Origin: CAYTSW01 sp964440605
Lineage (GTDB): Bacteria; Planctomycetota; Phycisphaerae; Phycisphaerales; UBA1924
Reading direction: 5' to 3'
NCBI GenBank assembly: GCA_964440605.1
Contig: CAYTSW010000065.1
Coordinates: forward strand, 1-15,170
DNA length: 15,170 nucleotides
Shown: piece after piece, positions 7,558 to 13,687 of the stretch
Position numbering within the stretch: position 1 is the first letter of the stretch
Layout of the letters: every line of letters starts with the position of its first letter
Position numbers and translations under genes: made by a program
Notes under the pieces: generated by a model
Told to the model about the DNA's origin: nothing
Databases searched by the model: none
Seen by the model: the letters and a program-made list of their open reading frames with translations, nothing else

Positions 7558-7563
7558 TTTACC

Positions 7564-9150
7564 ATGCTGTATCGACTGACCCGAGGAGTTCTCAGCGCGG
7601 CCGTGGCCGTGTCGGCGTTGTCGCTCATCGCCATCCCGACGGCGCCCGCAGCCGCTCAGACGGGTGAAGCCACGACCGAAACCTACGACCAGATCACGCT
7701 CACGAACGGCGAAGTGCTCAAGGGGAAGATCCTCGAAGAGACCGGCTCTTCGGTGCGTTTCGAGTGGCACAGTCCGTTCGGCAAGGTCGTCCGCCAGTAC
7801 AAGCGGGGTGACATCCTCGACGTCAAGCGCGATCTGAAGCGCGACGCGGTGGAGACCGCCGCCGCCGCGACCGACTCCAACACCACCGACGCTTCCAAGC
7901 GCGAGGACTACGACGAGTCGCGTGGGCCCGGCGACCCGAACGACCCGGACACGACCAAGGTCGCCTTCTACCGCGTGGTGGGCGACATGTCGCGCGACAT
8001 CACGCAGACGCCCGTCGACTGGATGTTCCGCGCCGCCGACGAGGCGTTCGGCGACGCGATTCCCAACCCGCGCAAGCGCTCGGAAGACGACCCCGACACC
8101 ATTGTCGATCCGGAAACACGCGACAAGCACATCTTGGTGCTGTACCTCGACGCGATGACGCCGACGCGCGGCGAGGGCGACATCGGCGCCTTCAAGGGCC
8201 AGGACATGGCCGACGCCTTCAAGCATCACGTGCAGGATCGCGGCCGTCGCACCGTGTTCTGGGTCAAAAACGCGATGAACGCCGCGGCTTACGTGCCCTG
8301 GGTCAGCAACGAGGTCTACATGGCCCCGGAGTCCAACTGGTTCTACGACGGGGTCATCGAGGCCATGTTCTCCGACATGGACGAACGTGTCGCCGAAAAG
8401 CAGATGGGCATTCTTATCAACACCGTGATCGGTTACGCCAACGGCGGCGGTTACTCCGAGATCGCCGGCCCGCTGATCCGCTCCATGCTTCGCGAGAAGT
8501 ACTGGCTCGCCGCCCGATGGACGGGCGTGACGCCCGAACTGATGGGCCGCCAGCCCAGCGCCGAAGAAATGGCGGCGGGCTGGGAGGTCATCGTCGATGA
8601 CGGCGTGGGCGACCGGAACGACGACGACGCCAAGTGGGTGCGCGACCCCAACGACCGGCTCGTGCTTCGCGCCCGCAACGCGATGCTGCTGGGCGTCTCC
8701 AAGGGCACCGTTGCCACCTTCGGTGACCTCATGGCCCTGCTCGGCATCGAGCGCAACTACTACCGCCTCGAGCACAACATCCAGCGCCGCATGGACGAGT
8801 GGCAACACCGCCTCGCCCGCTTCGACGACTACGCCCACCCGGGCAACCAGCAGACGCCCCCGGGCGAGTGGTGGGTGCAGTTCAACGAGGTTCAGGTCGC
8901 CGGCGACGCTCGAGCCCGCGAGCGCGCTCGTGGACGCCAGCTCAGCCTGCTCGGTCGCATCAAGAACGCGATCCTACGCGTGAAGGAAGTCGTGGACCCC
9001 AACGGCCAGTTCATCGCGCAGATCGAGAACATGGAAGAACAGATCCGCAAGCAGCAGGAAATCGACGACGCGAATAACGGCCCGCTCGGCCGAGGCGGCG
9101 GGGGTGGCCGCGGCGGCGGAGGAGGCGGCGGCGGCCTCGGCGTCCGCTAA
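7564..9150 (+). CDS. Exported ClpP/NfeD-like paralogue A, probable pseudoprotease
   Basis: 528 aa. Residues 1-31 are a signal peptide (…AAAAQ). Residues 44-90 form a small beta-barrel-like domain (ITLTNGEVLKGKI…GDILDVKRD) shared with the next gene. Residues ~188-400 match the ClpP/crotonase-like cores of the two downstream genes in order: HILVLYLDA (189-197), RTVFWVKNAMNAAAYVPW (229-246), PLIRSM (303-308), and VLRARNAMLLGVSKGTVATF (367-386). The last block corresponds to the NfeD-type VLTLTAxEAxxxGLA segment. Where the paralogues have Ser (ISAGA, ISAAA), this one has Asn239 (MNAAA). The SPGG oxyanion turn is also absent (AMTPTRGEG). Residues ~400-505 are helical and charged, followed by a Gly-rich tail (511-524). 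Catalysis is therefore unlikely; a regulatory or scaffolding role is inference. The gap to the next gene is 55 nt with no terminator seen. Confidence 0.8.
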   Translation: MLYRLTRGVLSAAVAVSALSLIAIPTAPAAAQTGEATTETYDQITLTNGEVLKGKILEETGSSVRFEWHSPFGKVVRQYKRGDILDVKRDLKRDAVETAAAATDSNTTDASKREDYDESRGPGDPNDPDTTKVAFYRVVGDMSRDITQTPVDWMFRAADEAFGDAIPNPRKRSEDDPDTIVDPETRDKHILVLYLDAMTPTRGEGDIGAFKGQDMADAFKHHVQDRGRRTVFWVKNAMNAAAYVPWVSNEVYMAPESNWFYDGVIEAMFSDMDERVAEKQMGILINTVIGYANGGGYSEIAGPLIRSMLREKYWLAARWTGVTPELMGRQPSAEEMAAGWEVIVDDGVGDRNDDDAKWVRDPNDRLVLRARNAMLLGVSKGTVATFGDLMALLGIERNYYRLEHNIQRRMDEWQHRLARFDDYAHPGNQQTPPGEWWVQFNEVQVAGDARARERARGRQLSLLGRIKNAILRVKEVVDPNGQFIAQIENMEEQIRKQQEIDDANNGPLGRGGGGGRGGGGGGGGLGVR

Positions 9151-9189
9151 ACCCCACGCCCCACCACACGATTCACCGACGATCGATCC

Positions 9190-9195
9190 AAGGAG
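9190..9195 (+). promoter_or_regulatory. Shine-Dalgarno deciding the start at 9206
   Basis: AAGGAG, 10 nt before the ATG at 9206, which begins a signal peptide. The in-frame extension back to 9104 overlaps the previous gene and is Ala-rich without function. Confidence 0.7.
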
Positions 9196-9205
9196 CAGAC
9201 TCACC

Positions 9206-10504
9206 ATGATCCGACGCATTCTCAAGACCGCGGCAGCCGCGACGTGCGGCCTCGCCGTCGCCGTCACGGGCCTGGCCATCACGCAGGCCGCGACTTCCAC
9301 CGCCGCACTCGCCGTCCAGAACGATCAGGCGGAGCGCATCACCCTCAACAACGGCACCGTTTACGAGGGCGAAGTAATCCGGGAGGGCGACAGCTTCCTC
9401 TTCATCCGCGCCAAGGTCGGCGGCGTGTTGAAGAACCAGATGGTCCGCAAGGCGGATATCGCCTCGCGTGAACTCGTCGGCCAGGACGCCCCCGAGGCGG
9501 AAGACACCCACGATGCCCGCTCCAACGTCGCGGTGAACGATCCCTTCACCCCCGAAGCGAAGGTGATCCCCGAGGGTGCGACCCGCATCGCCTTCCTCAC
9601 CCTGCACAAGGGCGTAGGCGAGTACTTCAACAAAGTGTCCCTCAAGCGCGCCGTCGAGATGCTCGACGACCTGCCCGAGCGTGAACGCCCCGACATCGTG
9701 GTTCTCCACATCAACTCTCCCGGCGGGATTAGCCTCGAGCGTGAGGCGATGAGCGAGTACATCCACCACGAGCTCAAGAGCAAGTATCGCACCGTCGCCT
9801 GGGTCGAGTGGGCCATCTCCGCCGGCGCCATGACCGCGTGGACCTGCAACGAAATCCTTGTGACCGAAGACGCCTCCATCGGGGGCTGCACGACGTGGTT
9901 CGGCGGCGGCACCGCCGTCGAGGGCATGGACCTCGAGCGCGTCTTGTACAACATGGAGATCGTCTCCAAGTGGGGCAAGAAGGAGCCACTCGTCATGCGG
10001 GCCATGCAGATTCAGATGGGTCTGTCGGCCGACATCGACGAGGACGGCAACGTGACGTGGTACGCCGACGAAACGTCCGGCGAGTTCCTCGTGAACCCGA
10101 GTGACGAGGTCCTGACGATGACCGCGCCCAATGCGGTGAAGTTCAGCGTCGCCGAGGCGGTCGCCAACAACAAGGACGAGGTCGCCCGGGCGCTGGGCTG
10201 CACCGAGTGGGTCGAAGTCGGTCAGGAGGCCAACGAGTACCTGTTCAAGTTCCGCGAGAACGTCGAGCGGGCGCGTATCAAGCTGGGCCAGCTCTACCAG
10301 TACCTCCAGCAGGACATCGCGGCGGCACAGGCCATCGCCAACCAGAACGAGCGCGAGAAGCAGGTCGGCAAGGCCATGCAGCGCGTGCGTCAGATGCGCG
10401 CCTGGCTCGACCGCGTCCCCTCGCTGGCGCAGTGGACGCAGTTCACTTACGAGCTCATCGACCAGCTCGAGCGCGAGGTTGAACGCATCGCCCGCAACAT
10501 CTGA
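9206..10504 (+). CDS. Exported ClpP/NfeD-like serine protease paralogue B
   Basis: 432 aa. The N-terminus (1 to ~36) is a signal peptide or anchor. Residues 45-89 repeat the small barrel of gene A (ITLNNGTVYEGEV…RKADIASRE). The protease-like core spans ~121-335. HINSPGG (168-174) is the oxyanion-type turn. EWAISAGAM (201-209) carries the candidate nucleophile Ser205. TEDASIGG (220-227) follows. SKWGKKE (254-260) offers Lys255, 50 residues after the Ser. EVLTMTAPNAVKFSVAEAVA (301-320) matches the NfeD-type end of the fold. This pattern fits membrane-associated NfeD/SppA-like Ser-Lys proteases, but no transmembrane bundle or OB domain follows. Instead residues ~345-432 are a long charged coiled coil. 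The substrate is unknown. It probably shares a transcript with gene A, and a strong terminator lies 36 nt after the stop. Confidence 0.82.
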   Translation: MIRRILKTAAAATCGLAVAVTGLAITQAATSTAALAVQNDQAERITLNNGTVYEGEVIREGDSFLFIRAKVGGVLKNQMVRKADIASRELVGQDAPEAEDTHDARSNVAVNDPFTPEAKVIPEGATRIAFLTLHKGVGEYFNKVSLKRAVEMLDDLPERERPDIVVLHINSPGGISLEREAMSEYIHHELKSKYRTVAWVEWAISAGAMTAWTCNEILVTEDASIGGCTTWFGGGTAVEGMDLERVLYNMEIVSKWGKKEPLVMRAMQIQMGLSADIDEDGNVTWYADETSGEFLVNPSDEVLTMTAPNAVKFSVAEAVANNKDEVARALGCTEWVEVGQEANEYLFKFRENVERARIKLGQLYQYLQQDIAAAQAIANQNEREKQVGKAMQRVRQMRAWLDRVPSLAQWTQFTYELIDQLEREVERIARNI

Positions 10505-10540
10505 CGCCCTCGCCTCGACACGCTCCCCATCGATCAAGCG

Positions 10541-10573
10541 GGGCCGGGCTCTCGACGGAGCCCGGCCCTTTTT
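10541..10573 (+). terminator. Rho-independent terminator after paralogue B
   Basis: A perfect 11-bp stem, GGGCCGGGCTC (10541-10551) with GAGCCCGGCCC (10558-10568), has a 6-nt TCGACG loop and is followed by TTTTT (10569-10573). It is the clearest terminator in the window. The ATG of the next gene begins on the very next base. Confidence 0.93.
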
Positions 10574-11677
10574 ATGCCCATACCGCCCGCAACCGTGCGC
10601 ACACTCCTCCGCTTCGCCGCGGCCGTTGCGCTTGTCACGATGGCGACCGCCGCGCTCGCTCAGCCGCAGCAGCCCCTGCGCGTCGCGACGCTGCCGCTTG
10701 GTCAGGGGGTCGACTCCGTGATCGGTCTTCATGTGACCGACGAGGCGCTCAGCGAGGCGATCGACGAGATCGACCGCCTCGACGCCGACGATCGCCCCGA
10801 TGTAATCGTGCTGGAGATCGACGCTGGAGGCGGCTTCGTCGCGGCGGTGCCCGCGCTCGCCGAGGGCATCGCGCACGACCTGGGCGACCGCGCCGCGGTC
10901 GTCGTCCGAGTCCGTCGGGCGATCAGCGCCGCGGCACTGGTCGCGTTGGCGGGCGAGACGATCGTCTTCGATCCCGCGGGCGTCATGGGAGGAGCGAGTG
11001 CCTCTCAGCGCATCGGCGGCGCGGACGTGCAGACAACCGCACGGGACGAGCACGCCGCCCGCCTCATCGGCGCCAAGTGCGCCGTCCTCGGGGGTCACGA
11101 CGCGATGATCGCCCGCGCGATGCAGACCACGCTCGGGCTGGCGCGCCGCACCGTCTCGGCAGGCGATCGGTACCTCATCCCCGCCTCCGGCCGCGAACCG
11201 AGCGCGCACACCGAGATCCTCCACCCCGCCGGCGAGGTGCTCACGCTCAACGCCCACGACGCCGAGGCGCTCGGCCTGAGCAGCGGTGTTGCGAGCGACG
11301 CGCACGCCGCGGCGCTGCTCGCGCTCGAGCGGGCTGAATCCACCCCGACGCGCGAGGTCGGACAGCAGCCGGCCGCGGCGCTCGAACGGGCTCACCGCCT
11401 CGCGCAAAAGCACCTCGAGACGATCGAGTCGCTGCACAACGAGTCGCAAGCGGTGCTCGTCGCCGCCGAAACGCCCGATCTCGATGACGCGGCCAAGGTG
11501 GCCATCGAGCGCGATGGGCTGGAAGTCCTCGAACGCCTGGAGACGATGGTGAAGCGTCACGCGCGGGCCGCGCTGCAACTCGGCCTCGACGAGGACGCGG
11601 TGGTCTCCATGCGCGTGCGCCTGCGCCAGCTCAGCCGCGCCGCGCCATCGACTCCGACGGCCCCAGCCTCACGCTGA
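10574..11677 (+). CDS. Exported ClpP/NfeD-like serine protease paralogue C
   Basis: 367 aa. Residues 1-30 are a signal peptide ending ALAQ. Unlike A and B there is no N-terminal barrel; the core starts at ~35. Visible blocks are VIVLEIDAGGG (77-87, oxyanion-type turn), RRAISAAAL (114-122, candidate nucleophile Ser118), and FDPAGVMGG (132-140). Lys168 lies exactly 50 residues after the Ser, as in B. EVLTLNAHDAEALGLSSGVA (221-240) is the NfeD/ClpP-class signature. Residues ~250-355 are helical and charged. The start is awkward: the ATG at 10574 touches the T-tract of the preceding terminator and no Shine-Dalgarno is visible. GTG at 10595 would also give a good signal peptide (RTLLRFAAAVALV…) but lacks a Shine-Dalgarno too. 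Active-site assignments are by manual alignment. Expression may need its own leaderless promoter or terminator read-through. Confidence 0.78.
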   Translation: MPIPPATVRTLLRFAAAVALVTMATAALAQPQQPLRVATLPLGQGVDSVIGLHVTDEALSEAIDEIDRLDADDRPDVIVLEIDAGGGFVAAVPALAEGIAHDLGDRAAVVVRVRRAISAAALVALAGETIVFDPAGVMGGASASQRIGGADVQTTARDEHAARLIGAKCAVLGGHDAMIARAMQTTLGLARRTVSAGDRYLIPASGREPSAHTEILHPAGEVLTLNAHDAEALGLSSGVASDAHAAALLALERAESTPTREVGQQPAAALERAHRLAQKHLETIESLHNESQAVLVAAETPDLDDAAKVAIERDGLEVLERLETMVKRHARAALQLGLDEDAVVSMRVRLRQLSRAAPSTPTAPASR

Positions 11678-11751
11678 CGCCGGTACCATCTCGATCCCGC
11701 CCGACGCCCGGCGAACCCGACGTCGGCAACTCACCAGCCCCTCGCACCCGC

Positions 11752-11756
11752 AGGAG
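11752..11756 (+). promoter_or_regulatory. Shine-Dalgarno of the M3 peptidase gene
   Basis: AGGAG, 6 nt before the ATG at 11763. Confidence 0.75.
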
Positions 11757-11762
11757 TCCGCG

Positions 11763-13487
11763 ATGACCACCGCCCCCGGCAGCGGCTTCGTCCCCGACCC
11801 GCTCCACGCCAGCACCTGGATCAACCTCGAAGGCTACTACAACGCCCTCCGCGAGCGCGGCGTCGACGATGACGCCGAGCTCGAAACCTGGCTCATCGAC
11901 CGAGGCGAGCTCGACTCCGCCGCCGGCGAAACCCGCGCCAAGCTCTACATCAACATGACGCGCCGCACCGACGACGAGTCGACGATGAGCGCGTGGTCGA
12001 GCTATCTCGACGAGGTGCCGCCCAGGCTCAAGCCCGTCACGTTCGAGCTCGACCGCAAACAGGCCGAGTTGATGGACCGGCTCGACGCCGGCGAACGCTT
12101 CGCCGTGCTGGCGCGCAAGACCAGGAACGCCGTCGAACTCTTCCGCGAGGAAAACGTCGAGCTCCAGACGCAGGAAGCCAAGCTCGACCAGCAATACGAC
12201 AAAGTCTGCGGCGACATGCTCATCGACTGGGAGGGCGAGCAGCGCACCATCCCGCAGATGGGCAAGCTCCTCCAGGAGGACGACCGCGACGTGCGCAAAC
12301 GCGCCTGGCGAGCCGTCGCCTCCCGACGCCTGCAGGACCGCGCGGAGATCGAGCGCATCTTCGACCGGATGATCGAACTCCGGCAGAAGATGGCGCGCAA
12401 CGCCGGCTTCGACAACTATCGCGACTACGAGCACCAGGCCAAAGACCGCTTCGACTACACGCCCGACGACTGCGCGACGTTCCACGAGGCCGTCGAAAAA
12501 CACGTCGTGCCCTTCCTGCGCGAGAACCAGGCGCGTCGCCAGCAGTCGCTGGGCGTGGACCCGCTGCGCCCGTGGGACCTGGCGGTCGACGAGCACGGCC
12601 GCCCGCCGCTGCGCCCCTTCGAGCGCGGCCAGGAACTCGTCGAGAAGACGCGCACCGTCTTCGAGCAGCTCGACCCCCAACTCGCCGAGCTCTTCCGCAC
12701 GCTGGGCGACGACGTCGGCGGCGGTTCGGAAGGCTGGCTCGACCTCGAAAGCCGCAAGGGCAAGGCGACGGGCGGGTATCAATACGAGCTGCCGCGCTCG
12801 AAAAAACCATTCATCTTCATGAACGCCGCGGGCCTGCACCGTGACGTCGAGACGATGATCCACGAAGCGGGCCACGCTTTCCACAGCCTGCTCTGCGCGC
12901 ACCAGCCGATCGCTCCGCACCGCGACTACCCGATCGAGTTCGCCGAGGTCGCGTCGATGGCGATGGAGCTGCTGACCATGCCGTACTGGGACGCGTACTA
13001 CCCCAACGAAGGCGACGCCGACCGTGCGCGGCGTCAGCAGCTCGAAGGGTCCGTCACCATGCTCGCATGGATCGCGACCATCGACGCCTTCCAGCACTGG
13101 ATCTACACCAACCCCGGCCACACCCCCGAACAACGCGCCGATCATTGGGTCAGCCTGCGCGAACGCTTCGGCGGGATCGAATCATGGGACGGCCTCGAAG
13201 AAGAACGCCGCTACGAATGGCAACGCCAGGGCCACCTCTTCGGCGTGCCCTTCTACTACATCGAGTACGGCATCGCGCAGCTCGGGGCCCTCGGCGTCTG
13301 GCTCAACAGCCTCAAGCACGGCCAGGAACGCGCCCTCACCGACTACAAAAGAGCCCTCTCCCTCGGCGGCACCCGTCCCCTGCCCCAACTCTTCCAAGCC
13401 GCCGGCGTCCCCTTCGACTTCGGCCCCAGGCGCGTCGAGGAACTCGTCGCAGCCGTGCGGGCCGAACTGGACAAGCTGCCCGCATAA
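11763..13487 (+). CDS. M3-family oligoendopeptidase (PepF-like)
   Basis: 574 aa, close to the usual 560-600 aa of M3B oligoendopeptidases. These are cytoplasmic zinc peptidases that cut short peptides. The zinc-binding HEAGH is at residues 367-371 (METHIHEAGH region: TMIHEAGHAFHSLL). The likely third ligand, Glu395, lies in EFAEVASMAME, 28 residues after His367 as expected. The substrate-loop aromatic block GVPFYYIEYGIAQLGALGVW near the C-terminus also fits the family. Residues ~95-345 are the helical lid. There is no signal peptide, unlike the three proteins before it. The gap to gene C is 85 nt. It may degrade peptides in the cytoplasm; any link to the upstream proteases is only positional. 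The gene end is followed by a REP-like element. Confidence 0.92.
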   Translation: MTTAPGSGFVPDPLHASTWINLEGYYNALRERGVDDDAELETWLIDRGELDSAAGETRAKLYINMTRRTDDESTMSAWSSYLDEVPPRLKPVTFELDRKQAELMDRLDAGERFAVLARKTRNAVELFREENVELQTQEAKLDQQYDKVCGDMLIDWEGEQRTIPQMGKLLQEDDRDVRKRAWRAVASRRLQDRAEIERIFDRMIELRQKMARNAGFDNYRDYEHQAKDRFDYTPDDCATFHEAVEKHVVPFLRENQARRQQSLGVDPLRPWDLAVDEHGRPPLRPFERGQELVEKTRTVFEQLDPQLAELFRTLGDDVGGGSEGWLDLESRKGKATGGYQYELPRSKKPFIFMNAAGLHRDVETMIHEAGHAFHSLLCAHQPIAPHRDYPIEFAEVASMAMELLTMPYWDAYYPNEGDADRARRQQLEGSVTMLAWIATIDAFQHWIYTNPGHTPEQRADHWVSLRERFGGIESWDGLEEERRYEWQRQGHLFGVPFYYIEYGIAQLGALGVWLNSLKHGQERALTDYKRALSLGGTRPLPQLFQAAGVPFDFGPRRVEELVAAVRAELDKLPA

Positions 13488-13504
13488 CCGCACCGTTCCC
13501 TTCG

Positions 13505-13602
13505 TGTGCCACGGCTTGCTCGCAAGCCGTGCCCGCCTACGCCCACTCCAAACCCCGCTCGCGAAGCATCCAACACGCGGGTTGCAAGCAACCCGTGGCA
13601 CA
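13505..13602. repeat. REP-like nested inverted-repeat element (98 nt)
   Basis: The outer arms TGTGCCACGG (13505-13514) and CCGTGGCACA (13593-13602) are exact reverse complements. Inside are two hairpins. The left has a 9-bp stem, CACGGCTTG/CAAGCCGTG (13510-13531), with a CTCG loop. The right has a 7-bp stem, CGGGTTG/CAACCCG (13578-13595), with a CAAG loop. The two hairpins are inverted, diverged copies of each other. The layout resembles bacterial REP/BIME palindromes or a small non-autonomous element. It lies between two same-strand genes and could act as a terminator. Genome-wide copy number is unknown from this window. Confidence 0.7.
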
Positions 13603-13687
13603 TTCAGCGCGGCATGAGTAGCCGCGGCCCACGAGCCGGCGGGCTTATTCCCTCAACTCCGGGGCCGCTTCATCCGTACCATTCCGC

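Larger units (their letters stand above)
7212..7563 (+). other. Non-coding leader region before the ClpP-like cluster
   Basis: 352 nt with no convincing gene. It holds an isolated TATACT (7289-7294) and an 11-bp hairpin with one G-U pair and a 12-nt loop (CCGGCATGCGC 7308-7318 with GCGCGTGCCGG 7331-7341). A 6-bp hairpin follows (CCGCGA 7360-7365 with TCGCGG 7372-7377). A candidate sigma70-type promoter sits at 7485-7512. Codon usage in the small frames here is unlike the neighbouring genes. Confidence 0.6.

Noticed and set aside
7549..8838. 429-codon minus-strand frame opposite paralogue A
   Set aside because: His/Val/Gly-rich shadow with no recognisable domain; the plus strand explains the region.
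9173..11578. 801-codon open frame on the minus strand, antisense to paralogues B and C
   Set aside because: High G/C content removes stop codons opposite strongly biased genes. The product is His/Arg/Asp-rich without family features, while the plus strand has signal peptides, Shine-Dalgarno sites and conserved motifs.
11631..13145. 504-codon minus-strand frame opposite the M3 peptidase
   Set aside because: Shadow of a gene with a clear HEAGH motif and family-length product; the antisense product is Val/Glu/Arg-rich low complexity.
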